Positions 7,438-15,646 of a stretch of DNA of 64,000 nt are shown here, in pieces (position 1 is the first letter of the stretch; every line of letters begins with the position of its first letter). The notes below the pieces were generated by a model, which was given only the letters and a program-made list of their open reading frames with translations, did not search any database and was not told the DNA's origin. Both the position numbers and the translations under genes were made by a program. The stretch comes from Silanimonas sp021297925 (GTDB lineage: Bacteria; Pseudomonadota; Gammaproteobacteria; Xanthomonadales; Xanthomonadaceae): NCBI GenBank assembly GCA_027532825.1, contig JAPZTL010000004.1, forward strand, positions 1 to 64,000, in the 5' to 3' direction.

Positions 7438-7965
7438 ATGTCCCGCGTCGCCAAGAAGCCGATCGCCCTCCCGAAGGGTGTCGAAGTCACCGTCACCGCC
7501 TCGCAGTTCAGCGTCAAGGGCCCGAAGGGCACCCTGGCGCTGGCCAAGCCGCAGGGCGTGGACCTCACGAACGAGAACGGCGTGCTCACCCTCGTGGCGG
7601 CCAATGCCGGGTCGATCCCGATGGCCGGCACCGCCCGCGCCATCCTCTCCAACATGGTCAAGGGCGTCTCCGACGGCTTCCAGCGCAAGCTGGAACTGGT
7701 TGGCGTCGGTTACCGCGCCGCCATGCAGGGCAAGGACCTGAGCCTGTCGCTCGGTTTCTCGCACCCGGTCACCTTCACCCCGCCTGAAGGCATCACCATC
7801 ACGACGCCGACCCAGACGGAAATCCTCGTCGCCGGCGCCGATGCCCAGCTGGTCGGCCAGGTCGCCGCCAAGATCCGCGCCTACCGCTCGCCAGAGCCCT
7901 ACAAGGGCAAGGGCGTCCGTTACTCGGGCGAGAACGTCATCATCAAGGAAGCCAAGAAGGCCTAA
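7438..7965 (+). CDS. rplF: 50S ribosomal protein L6
   Basis: 175 residues from MSRVAKKPIALPKGVEV. A longer in-frame start at 7393 falls inside rpsH and is rejected; AGGAGA lies just before 7438. L6 stabilises the sarcin-ricin loop region. The C-terminal signature PEPYKGKGVRYSGE is intact. Confidence 0.97.
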   Translation: MSRVAKKPIALPKGVEVTVTASQFSVKGPKGTLALAKPQGVDLTNENGVLTLVAANAGSIPMAGTARAILSNMVKGVSDGFQRKLELVGVGYRAAMQGKDLSLSLGFSHPVTFTPPEGITITTPTQTEILVAGADAQLVGQVAAKIRAYRSPEPYKGKGVRYSGENVIIKEAKKA

Positions 7966-7994
7966 GGGCGCTTCAGCTTCGCGAGAGACCGAAC

Positions 7995-8333
7995 ATGGAA
8001 AAGAAGATCGCCCGTCTGCGTCGCGCCAAGTCGACGCGCCTCCACATCCGCACGCTCGGCGTGCCCCGCCTGTCGGTGCTCCGCACCGGCCAGCACCTCT
8101 ATGCCCAGGTCTTCACGGCCGATGGCTCGAAGGTCTTGGCCGCGGCATCGACCCTCGAGGCCGGCCTGAAGTCCAAGAACCTCGAGGCGGCCGCGAAGGT
8201 CGGCAAGGCGATCGCCGAGAAGGCCAAGGCGGCCGGCGTCGATTCGGTCGCGTTCGACCGCTCGGGCTATCGCTACCACGGCCGCATCAAGGCGCTCGCC
8301 GATGCGGCCCGCGAGGCCGGCCTGCAGTTCTAA
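7995..8333 (+). CDS. rplR: 50S ribosomal protein L18
   Basis: 112 residues, starting MEKKIARLRRAKSTR and ending ADAAREAGLQF, the typical L18 terminus. L18 binds 5S rRNA together with L5. The internal VDSVAFDRSGYRYHGRIKA motif is diagnostic. A 97-nt gap with a hairpin separates it from rpsE. Confidence 0.98.
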   Translation: MEKKIARLRRAKSTRLHIRTLGVPRLSVLRTGQHLYAQVFTADGSKVLAAASTLEAGLKSKNLEAAAKVGKAIAEKAKAAGVDSVAFDRSGYRYHGRIKALADAAREAGLQF

Positions 8334-8350
8334 GCGTCACCGTGGCATCC

Positions 8351-8374
8351 AGGCGCGGGGTCCATTCCGCGCCT
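8351..8374 (+). other. Hairpin in the rplR-rpsE gap
   Basis: AGGCGCGG (8351-8358) and CCGCGCCT (8367-8374) form a perfect 8-bp stem around an 8-nt loop, 17 nt after the rplR stop. There is no T-run. The remaining 56 nt before rpsE are less GC-rich and show nothing firm. Confidence 0.45.
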
Positions 8375-8430
8375 CACACAACAATAAGCGGCCTTGATGC
8401 CGTAATTTCCCCAATCCACGAGATACCAAC

Positions 8431-8958
8431 ATGAGCAGCAACGAGAGCCGCGATCGTCGCGACCGCGAAGGCGCCGATGACGGCATGATCGAGAAGCTGA
8501 TCGCCGTGAACCGCGTGTCGAAGACGGTCAAGGGCGGTCGCCAGTTCACCTTTACCGCGCTGACGGTCGTCGGCGACGGTGCCGGCAAGATCGGATTCGG
8601 GTACGGCAAGGCGAAGGAAGTGCCCGTCGCGATCCAGAAGTCCATGGAATACGCCCGTAAGGCGATGGTTGCCGTCGACCTCAACGAGGGCACGCTGTGG
8701 CACCCGGTCAAGGCCAACCATGGTGCCGCGGCCGTTTACATGCAGCCCGCGTCCGAGGGTACGGGCGTGATCGCCGGCGGCGCCATGCGCGCCGTGCTGG
8801 AAGCGGTCGGCGTGAAGAACGTGCTGGCCAAGGCCACCGGTTCCCGCAACCCGATCAACCTTGTCCGCGCGACGGTCAAGGGCCTTTCGGCCATGCACTC
8901 GCCGGCCAAGATCGCCGCCAAGCGTGGCAAGAAGCTCGAGGAGATCCTCCATGGCTAA
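8431..8958 (+). CDS. rpsE: 30S ribosomal protein S5
   Basis: 175 residues. The double-stranded-RNA-binding-like N-terminal domain is seen as LIAVNRVSKTVKGGRQFTF and the C-terminal domain ends with GSRNPINLVRATVKGL. S5 lies in the decoding region and helps translational fidelity; it is the spectinomycin-resistance target. The first residues (SSNESRDRRDREGADDG) are a variable charged extension. Its last 8 nt overlap rpmD. Confidence 0.98.
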   Translation: MSSNESRDRRDREGADDGMIEKLIAVNRVSKTVKGGRQFTFTALTVVGDGAGKIGFGYGKAKEVPVAIQKSMEYARKAMVAVDLNEGTLWHPVKANHGAAAVYMQPASEGTGVIAGGAMRAVLEAVGVKNVLAKATGSRNPINLVRATVKGLSAMHSPAKIAAKRGKKLEEILHG

Positions 8959-9133
8959 CAAGACCGTCAAGGTCCGTCTGGTCCGCGGCCTCCGCGGCTG
9001 CCAGCAGCGCCACCGCCTCTCGGTGAAGGCGCTCGGCCTGAACAAGCTCAACGACGTCCGCGAACTGCCGGACTCCCCGCAGGTCCGTGGCCTGATCAAC
9101 CAGCTGCACTACCTGGTGCGCGTCGAGGCCTAA
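8951..9133 (+). CDS. rpmD: 50S ribosomal protein L30
   Basis: 60 residues, MANKTVKVRLVRGLRG through HYLVRVEA, the short bacterial L30. The LSVKALGLNKLNDVRELPD core is the family signature. The ATG lies 8 nt inside rpsE (ATGGCTAA), so translation is probably coupled. rplO follows after 10 nt with an AAGGAG site. Confidence 0.97.
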   Translation: MANKTVKVRLVRGLRGCQQRHRLSVKALGLNKLNDVRELPDSPQVRGLINQLHYLVRVEA

Positions 9134-9143
9134 GGAGCAAACC

Positions 9144-9578
9144 ATGCGTCTCAACAACCTCACTCATGCCGACGGCGCCCGCAAGGAGCGCACTCGCGTC
9201 GGTCGCGGCATCGGTTCGGGCCTCGGCAAGACCTGTGGCCGTGGCCACAAGGGCCAGTACGCGCGCACGGGCAAGGGCAAGGTCAAGCCCGGTTTCGAAG
9301 GCGGGCAGATGCCCATGCAGCGTCGCCTGCCGAAGATCGGCTTCCGCTCCAAAGTGGCGCACGAATCGGCTGAGGTCCTGCTGTACCAGTTGGCCCTGCT
9401 CGATACCGACGTCATCGACATCTTCGCTCTTCGCGCCGCCAAGCTGATCACCGGCGATGCCAAGAAGGTGAAGGTCGTCAAGAAGGGCGAGTTGGCGAAG
9501 AAGCTCACCATCAAGGGCCTGCTCGTGACCGCCGGCGCCAGGGCGGCCATCGAAGCGGCCGGCGGTACGGTGGAGTAA
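9144..9578 (+). CDS. rplO: 50S ribosomal protein L15
   Basis: 144 residues. The N-terminal part is glycine- and arginine-rich (VGRGIGSGLGKTCGRGHKGQ) as in all L15. L15 binds 23S rRNA late in 50S assembly and contacts the L4/L3 neighbourhood. Only 4 nt separate its stop from the secY start, so secY translation is probably coupled. Confidence 0.98.
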   Translation: MRLNNLTHADGARKERTRVGRGIGSGLGKTCGRGHKGQYARTGKGKVKPGFEGGQMPMQRRLPKIGFRSKVAHESAEVLLYQLALLDTDVIDIFALRAAKLITGDAKKVKVVKKGELAKKLTIKGLLVTAGARAAIEAAGGTVE

Positions 9579-9582
9579 GCCC

Positions 9583-10977
9583 TTGGCCTCGAACGCGGCA
9601 TCCCTGATGGGCGGTCTCGGGAAGTTCACGGAGCTCCGTGACCGCCTGATTTTCGTTCTCCTGGCCTTGATCGTCTACCGCATCGGGACCTTCATCCCGG
9701 TGCCGGGCGTCAATCCCGAGGCCATGCTGTCGCTGTTCGAGGCGCAGGAGGGCATCGTCGACATGTTCAACATGTTCTCCGGCGGTGCCCTGTCCCGTTT
9801 CAGTATCTTCGCGCTCAACGTTATCCCCTATATTTCCGCGTCGATCGTGGTCCAGTTGCTCGGCCAGGTCTATGAGCCGTGGAAGGCGCTGAAGAAGGAA
9901 GGCGAGGCCGGGCGTCGCAAGCTCACCCAGTACTCGCGTTATGGCGCCGTGTTCCTCGCCATTGTGCAGGCGGCGTCCATCGCGACCGCCCTGCAGGGCC
10001 AGACCGCCGGGGGCGCTCCCGTCGTGTACACCCCTGGCTTCGGTTTCGTGGCCACCGCCGTCGTCTCGCTGACGGCTGGAACGATCTTCCTGATGTGGCT
10101 GGGCGAGCAGATCACCGAGCGCGGCATTGGCAACGGCATCTCGCTGATCATCTTCGCGGGCATCGTGGCCAGCCTGCCGGGCGCGTTGATCAGCACGATG
10201 CGTCAGGTCAACGCGGGCGAGATCAGCTGGATCGCGATCCTCGTGATCGCCGTCCTCGTTCTCGGGGTCGTGTACTTCGTGGTGTTCATGGAGCGCGGCC
10301 AGCGCCGCATCACCGTGCAGTACGCCCGCCGACAGGGCGGGCGCCAGGCGTACCAGAACCAGAGTTCGCACCTGCCGCTGAAGCTCAATATGTCGGGAGT
10401 CATCCCGCCCATCTTCGCTTCCAGCCTGATCATGCTGCCGGCGACGGTCACGCACTGGACGGGGGGGCAGGGCAGCGCAGCCGCCGCTGCCGCGGCTGTC
10501 GACCCCACATGGCAGGCGCAGCTCACGTCGGCCCTGCAGAAGGTCGCCACGGCCCTGGCGCCGAACGAGCCGCTTCACATGCTGCTCTACGCTGTGCTGA
10601 TCATCGGGTTCGCGTTCTTCTACACGGCCTTGGTGTTCAACAGCCAGGAGACCGCCGACAACCTGAAGAAGTCGGGCGCCCTCGTGCCGGGCATCCGCCC
10701 CGGCAAGGCGACGGGCGATTACATCGACGGCGTTCTGACCCGACTGACCCTCATCGGTTCGCTCTACCTCGTGGCCGTCTGCCTCCTGCCGGAGATCCTC
10801 CGTGCCAGCTGGCAGGTGCCGTTCTACTTCGGCGGCACGTCGCTGCTGATCGTCGTCGTGGTCGTCATGGACTTCACGGCGCAGGTGCAGGCGCACCTCT
10901 ACTCGCACCAGTACGACAGCCTTCTGAAGAAGGCCAATTTGAAGGGCGGTCCGCGCGGCGGCTTGGCGCGCGGATGA
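9583..10977 (+). CDS. secY: Protein translocase subunit SecY
   Basis: 464 residues with ten predicted membrane segments, the channel of the Sec translocon. The first helix region LRDRLIFVLLALIVYRIGTFIPVPG and the C5 loop (MERGQRRITVQYARRQGG) are canonical. The start is a TTG at 9583, which gives the N-terminus expected for xanthomonad SecY; the next ATG (9607) would lose eight residues and has no better ribosome binding site. The loop around residues 290-310 is rich in alanine and glycine. Confidence 0.95.
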   Translation: MASNAASLMGGLGKFTELRDRLIFVLLALIVYRIGTFIPVPGVNPEAMLSLFEAQEGIVDMFNMFSGGALSRFSIFALNVIPYISASIVVQLLGQVYEPWKALKKEGEAGRRKLTQYSRYGAVFLAIVQAASIATALQGQTAGGAPVVYTPGFGFVATAVVSLTAGTIFLMWLGEQITERGIGNGISLIIFAGIVASLPGALISTMRQVNAGEISWIAILVIAVLVLGVVYFVVFMERGQRRITVQYARRQGGRQAYQNQSSHLPLKLNMSGVIPPIFASSLIMLPATVTHWTGGQGSAAAAAAAVDPTWQAQLTSALQKVATALAPNEPLHMLLYAVLIIGFAFFYTALVFNSQETADNLKKSGALVPGIRPGKATGDYIDGVLTRLTLIGSLYLVAVCLLPEILRASWQVPFYFGGTSLLIVVVVVMDFTAQVQAHLYSHQYDSLLKKANLKGGPRGGLARG

Positions 10978-10987
10978 ACCGAGGCGG

Positions 10988-11010
10988 GCCCGCGCAAGAG
11001 TAGCGCGGGC
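10988..11010 (+). terminator. Hairpin after secY
   Basis: GCCCGCGC (10988-10995) and GCGCGGGC (11003-11010) form a perfect 8-bp stem with a 7-nt loop, 11 nt after the secY stop. No T-run follows, so it may attenuate or protect rather than terminate. It begins the 212-nt secY-rpsM gap, where many bacteria carry rpmJ; no L36 frame is present. Confidence 0.45.
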
Positions 11011-11108
11011 GGCGGGTGGGCCTTCGAGTCCGGTCGCCAACCCCGGTTCGTCGCCGGAGCATGGGCACACTCCCCATGCCGGGTTCGTTCTCCGTTCAGG
11101 GGGCGGGC

Positions 11109-11137
11109 TTCATTGCAACCCCGAGCCAGTGTAGACT
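11109..11137 (+). promoter_or_regulatory. Possible promoter of the alpha operon
   Basis: TTCATT at 11109-11114 and TAGACT at 11132-11137, 17 nt apart, 53 nt before rpsM. Both hexamers are imperfect. The location after a hairpin and in a long gap makes a separate alpha operon promoter plausible. Confidence 0.35.
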
Positions 11138-11189
11138 TTTCGATTCCTTGCGCCGCCTCGAGCGGCCAAAACCGAGTGGAGATCGCGTC

Positions 11190-11546
11190 ATGGCGCGTAT
11201 TGCGGGTGTGAACCTGCCTGTCCAGAAGCACGTCTGGGTGGGCCTTCAGAGCATCTATGGGATCGGTCGTACCCGCTCCCGCCAAGTCTGTGTTGCGGCG
11301 GGTGTGAACCCGAACAACAAGATCCGCGAGCTGTCCGAGCCGGAGATCGAGCGTCTCCGCGCCGAGATCGGCAAGTACACCGTCGAAGGCGACCTGCGTC
11401 GCGAAGTCGGCATGTCGATCAAGCGCCTGATGGACCTCGGTTGCTACCGCGGCGTCCGTCACCGCCGTGGCCTGCCGCTCCGCGGCCAGCGCACCCGCAC
11501 CAATGCCCGTACCCGCAAGGGTCCGCGCAAGGCGATCAAGAAGTAA
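11190..11546 (+). CDS. rpsM: 30S ribosomal protein S13
   Basis: 118 residues from MARIAGVNLPVQKHVWVGL, the standard start; longer in-frame starts upstream read through the non-coding gap and are rejected. The helix-two-turn-helix SIYGIGRTRSRQVC and the basic tail RTRTNARTRKGPRKAIKK are diagnostic. S13 contacts P-site tRNA and the 50S. First gene of the alpha operon. Confidence 0.97.
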   Translation: MARIAGVNLPVQKHVWVGLQSIYGIGRTRSRQVCVAAGVNPNNKIRELSEPEIERLRAEIGKYTVEGDLRREVGMSIKRLMDLGCYRGVRHRRGLPLRGQRTRTNARTRKGPRKAIKK

Positions 11547-11558
11547 GGACCGGACGAC

Positions 11559-11954
11559 ATGAACAAGCCGGCAACTGCCAACAAGGCGAAGAAGAAGGTC
11601 AAGCGCGTCGTCACCGACGGCGTCGCCCACGTCCAAGCTTCCTTCAACAACACCATCGTCACCATCACCGACCGTCAGGGCAACACCCTGAGCTGGGCCA
11701 CCTCGGGTGGCGCGGGCTTCCGCGGCTCGCGCAAGTCCACGCCGTTCGCGGCGCAGGTCGCCGCCGAGAAGGCCGGCAAGGCCGCCCTCGACTACGGGCT
11801 GAAGACGCTCGAAGTCCACGTCAAGGGCCCGGGCCCGGGGCGCGAGTCCGCCGTCCGCGCGCTCAACAACGTCGGCTACAAGGTGACGAACATCATCGAC
11901 GTCACGCCGATCCCGCACAACGGCTGCCGTCCGCCCAAGAAGCGTCGCGTCTAA
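11559..11954 (+). CDS. rpsK: 30S ribosomal protein S11
   Basis: 131 residues. The core HVQASFNNTIVTITDRQGN and the C-terminal GCRPPKKRRV are family signatures. S11 lies in the 30S platform by the Shine-Dalgarno helix. It is 12 nt after rpsM and 18 nt before rpsD. Confidence 0.98.
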   Translation: MNKPATANKAKKKVKRVVTDGVAHVQASFNNTIVTITDRQGNTLSWATSGGAGFRGSRKSTPFAAQVAAEKAGKAALDYGLKTLEVHVKGPGPGRESAVRALNNVGYKVTNIIDVTPIPHNGCRPPKKRRV

Positions 11955-11972
11955 GGGCAAGGGGAAGAAAAC

Positions 11973-12602
<630 letters not shown>

Positions 12603-12622
12603 TCCTCCGGAGAACGCCGCCC

Positions 12623-13621
12623 ATGACGGTAAATGCCATCCAGATGCTGCGTCCCAAGGGTCCGCAGATCGAGCGCCTGACCACCACGCGCGCCCGCGTG
12701 GTGATCGAGCCGTTGGAGCGTGGCTACGGCCACACCATCGGCAACGCGCTGCGCCGCGTGCTGCTGTCCTCGATCCCGGGTTGCGCCATCACCGAGGTGG
12801 AGATCGACGGCGTGCTGCACGAGTACACCACGCTCGAGGGCCTGCAGGAGGACGTTCTCGAAGTCCTGCTGAACCTCAAGGACGTGGCGATCCGCATGCA
12901 CAATGTCGAGTCGACCATGCTCTCGCTCCAGAAAAAGGGTGCGGGCGTCGTGACCGCCGCAGACATCAAGACCGACCACAACGTCGAGATCGTGAACGGC
13001 GACCACGTCATCTGCACGCTGACGAAGGACACGTCGCTCAACATGCGCCTCAAGGTGGAGCGTGGTTTCGGCTACCAGCCGGCCGCCGCGCGCCGTCGCC
13101 CGGACGAGGAAACCCGTGTGATCGGGCGCCTGATGCTCGATGCCAGCTTCGCCCCTGTCCGCCGCGTCGCCTACGCGGTCGAGGCCGCCCGCGTTGAACA
13201 GCGGACCGACCTCGACAAGCTCGTCCTCGACATCGAGACCAACGGAACGATCGATTCGGAAGAAGCGATCCGCACGGCCGCCAGCATCCTCACGGACCAG
13301 CTGTCGGTGTTCGGCGACTTCGTCGTCCGCGGCCCGGCGTCGAGCAAGAGTGCGGCCGGTGGCGTCGATCCGATGCTGCTGCGCCCGATCGACGACCTCG
13401 AGCTGACCGTGCGTTCGGCCAACTGCCTCAAGGCCGAGAACATCTACTACATCGGCGACCTGATCCAGCGCACGGAAGTGGAGCTGCTGAAGACGCCGAA
13501 CCTGGGCAAGAAGTCGCTCACCGAGATCAAGGAAGTGCTGGCACAGCGCGGCCTTGCCCTCGGAATGAAGCTCGAGAACTGGCCGCCGGCCGGTCTCACC
13601 CAGGGCGTGATGATGGGCTAA
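12623..13621 (+). CDS. rpoA: RNA polymerase alpha subunit
   Basis: 332 residues (E. coli 329). The N-terminal assembly domain contains PLERGYGHTIGNALRRVLLSS; the linker at about 232-250 is followed by the C-terminal domain with LTVRSANCLKAENIYYIGDL, which binds UP elements and activators. The position between rpsD and rplQ is standard for the alpha operon. Confidence 0.98.
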   Translation: MTVNAIQMLRPKGPQIERLTTTRARVVIEPLERGYGHTIGNALRRVLLSSIPGCAITEVEIDGVLHEYTTLEGLQEDVLEVLLNLKDVAIRMHNVESTMLSLQKKGAGVVTAADIKTDHNVEIVNGDHVICTLTKDTSLNMRLKVERGFGYQPAAARRRPDEETRVIGRLMLDASFAPVRRVAYAVEAARVEQRTDLDKLVLDIETNGTIDSEEAIRTAASILTDQLSVFGDFVVRGPASSKSAAGGVDPMLLRPIDDLELTVRSANCLKAENIYYIGDLIQRTEVELLKTPNLGKKSLTEIKEVLAQRGLALGMKLENWPPAGLTQGVMMG

Positions 13622-13649
13622 GGCCCACGATCGATAAGGAACCCAACCC

Positions 13650-14036
13650 ATGCGTCACCTCAACGCCGGCCGCAAGTTCAGCCGCACCAGCGCGCATCGC
13701 GAAGCGATGTTCCGCAACATGGCCTCGTCGCTGTTCAAGCACGAGCTGATCCGCACCACCCTGCCGAAGGCCAAGGAGCTGCGTCGCATCGCCGAGCCGC
13801 TCATCACGATGGCCAAGACGGATGGCGTCGCCAATCGCCGCCTCGCCTTCTCGCGCCTGCGCGACAAGGAAGCGGTGGGCAAGCTGTTCGTCGAGCTCGG
13901 CCCGCGCTACCAGGCCCGCCCCGGCGGCTACCTGCGCATCCTCAAGTGCGGCTTCCGCCCCGGCGACAATGCGCCGATGGCGTATGTCGAGCTGGTCGAT
14001 CGTCCGCGCGCGACCGAGGCCGTCGAGGCGGAGTAA
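13650..14036 (+). CDS. rplQ: 50S ribosomal protein L17
   Basis: 128 residues starting MRHLNAGRKFSRTSAHREAM. L17 sits near the tunnel exit on the solvent side. The internal GPRYQARPGGYLRILKCGFR matches the family. It is the last gene of the ribosomal run and is followed 25 nt later by a strong terminator. Confidence 0.98.
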   Translation: MRHLNAGRKFSRTSAHREAMFRNMASSLFKHELIRTTLPKAKELRRIAEPLITMAKTDGVANRRLAFSRLRDKEAVGKLFVELGPRYQARPGGYLRILKCGFRPGDNAPMAYVELVDRPRATEAVEAE

Positions 14037-14061
14037 CTGCATCGTCGCATCGTCGCGTAGG

Positions 14062-14090
14062 AAAAAACCCCGGCTTGACCGGGGTTTTTT
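14062..14090 (+). terminator. Bidirectional intrinsic terminator after rplQ
   Basis: AAAAAACCCCGG (14062-14073) and CCGGGGTTTTTT (14079-14090) form a 12-bp perfect stem around CTTGA, with A- and T-runs built into the arms. It ends the ribosomal run and would also stop transcription from the other direction. Confidence 0.92.
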
Positions 14091-14284
14091 CTTTTCTTGA
14101 ATCGAAAGACTCAACAGACGTCAATATCCACAGGCGCACATCTTGAAGTCCGTTGCGGGGCTCACCAAAATTCGCGCCGCAGTGAACGCACGACGGCCCC
14201 CCCGGGCCTCCGCACGTTCCGCCGAGCAGGATCCTCCCCCCAGGCGCCTGCTCGTCGTCTCCCCCCGACGAGTCATGCCCCCCG

Positions 14285-15193
14285 ATGATTGTTGTTCCCG
14301 CCCCCGCCGCGCTGCGCACGGTGCTCGCCGTGCTTTTCCTTGCCGCGATTCCTTCCGTCCTTGCGGCGCCGACGGGCACAGATCCGGCTCGCGTGAACCC
14401 CGCGTCCGTGCCTTCCGACGTTCCCGAAGCGCCGACCTACGTCGAGCTTCTGGAATCCCTCGCATCGAGCAATCGGGCCCCGACGGCCCAGGAATTCGAG
14501 CGTCTTGAGGCGCTGGCCCGACAGGATGCCGTGGCGGCCCACGCCTACGCCTCGGCAGATCGGTCGTCATCCGATGGAACTGTGCAAGACCTCGAGGTGC
14601 CGCCGGGCGCGCGGGAGTTCGCCGAAGCCCTGGCCGCCCGTCCCCCCCTCCAGGGTGACGCCGGCACGGCCTGCGAGGTCATCCTCTGCCTTGCCGGAAG
14701 CGTCGGCGCCGGCGGGCGCATCGCCGAATGCGTCCCGCCCATCCGTCGGTACCTGTCGATCCTCCCTCCGAACCTGTTCCGCAAGCGGCTCAACTTCCTG
14801 AGGATGTGTCCGACCGTCGAGGGATCCCGGGATGCGCGCATGGACACCCTCGTGGAAGCGATGGTGGAGGCGCCGGGGCATGACGACGGCCTCTGTACCG
14901 CCGCGGCGCTGAACGTCGAGAACCGACGGGACATCGGGGACGGCCTCTCCTACATCGAGCCGACGATGCCGGCGGCATGTCGCGATTACTTCGGGCATCC
15001 CTACACCGACCTCCAAGCGCGCGTGCCGGTCTACGTCGGCGAGCCCATGGAGGGTGGGTTCTGGGCCGATCCCGAAGGCATCCATGCGGCCCGTGCGCGC
15101 TACGAGGCCGAGCGCCAGCAGCGTGCCCTCGATGCGCCCGCCGACGACGCTTCGTCCCCGGGCCATCCGCGCAGCGCCTACTCGCGACTTTGA
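14285..15193 (+). CDS. Exported TrbM/KikA/MpfK-like protein heading the T4SS operon
   Basis: 302 residues. Residues 1-28 form a Sec signal peptide (VLAVLFLAAIPSVLAAP). The middle (about 128-176) has the cysteine pattern of the TrbM/KikA/MpfK family of IncP and IncN conjugation systems: CEVILCLAGS, then AECVPPIRRYLSI, then RLNFLRMCPT. About 120 N-terminal and 80 C-terminal residues around it are not recognised. The family is periplasmic and linked to mating-pair formation, with no fixed biochemical role. It lies 42 nt before virB7 on the same strand. The start has no clear ribosome binding site, so it is chosen for the signal peptide. Confidence 0.72.
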   Translation: MIVVPAPAALRTVLAVLFLAAIPSVLAAPTGTDPARVNPASVPSDVPEAPTYVELLESLASSNRAPTAQEFERLEALARQDAVAAHAYASADRSSSDGTVQDLEVPPGAREFAEALAARPPLQGDAGTACEVILCLAGSVGAGGRIAECVPPIRRYLSILPPNLFRKRLNFLRMCPTVEGSRDARMDTLVEAMVEAPGHDDGLCTAAALNVENRRDIGDGLSYIEPTMPAACRDYFGHPYTDLQARVPVYVGEPMEGGFWADPEGIHAARARYEAERQQRALDAPADDASSPGHPRSAYSRL

Positions 15194-15235
15194 GTCGCCG
15201 ACTCCCTGCTTCCCCTCGACTTCGCGGTGTCTTCC

Positions 15236-15646
15236 ATGTCGTTCCGTTCGCTGGTCCGTCCCACGGCCGGCCTTGCCGTTCTCATCCTCGTGACCGCATG
15301 CGGCACCAATCCGGCCAAGGACTTCCGCGGCCGCTGGCGCCCGGTCAATACGCCCGCCGCCGCTCCAGTGGCAATGCCACTCGAAGTGGCGCCGACCTTC
15401 AGCGTGACGCCTGCCGACCGGAGTTTGAGGCGGGTGCTTGACCGCTGGGCCTCGAGTGTCGGCCGCCGGCTCGACTGGAGGGCGCCGGCCGATTTCACCT
15501 TGCACGCCGACGCGACGCGCGTTCATGCCAGCCGGCTCGATGTCGCGGTGGCCGCCTTGGAGCGTGCCTATGCCGAACAGGGCCTGCAGGTGGAATTGCC
15601 CGAGGGCCGGGTCCGCGTCTCGATCGCCGAAGCCTCTGGGCGATGA
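15236..15646 (+). CDS. virB7: VirB7 lipoprotein with C-terminal N0 domain
   Basis: 136 residues. Residues 1-21 are a lipoprotein signal with lipobox LVTAC and acylated Cys22. The following NPAKDFRGRWRPVN is the short VirB7-type segment that packs against VirB9. Residues about 52-132 (from APTFSVTPADRSLRRVLDRW) form a domain of the N0/TcpQ/secretin-STN kind. Ordinary VirB7 is only about 40-60 residues; the N0 fusion was described in the Xanthomonadaceae secretion system, where it forms an outer ring of the core complex. ATG at 15236 is preferred over GTG at 15227. The stop overlaps virB8 (ATGA). Confidence 0.82.
   Translation: MSFRSLVRPTAGLAVLILVTACGTNPAKDFRGRWRPVNTPAAAPVAMPLEVAPTFSVTPADRSLRRVLDRWASSVGRRLDWRAPADFTLHADATRVHASRLDVAVAALERAYAEQGLQVELPEGRVRVSIAEASGR

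Noticed and set aside
11113..11137. TTGCAA at 11113 as the -35 of the alpha operon promoter
   Set aside because: It is only 13 nt from TAGACT, too close for a sigma70 promoter; TTCATT at 11109 gives the normal 17-nt spacing.
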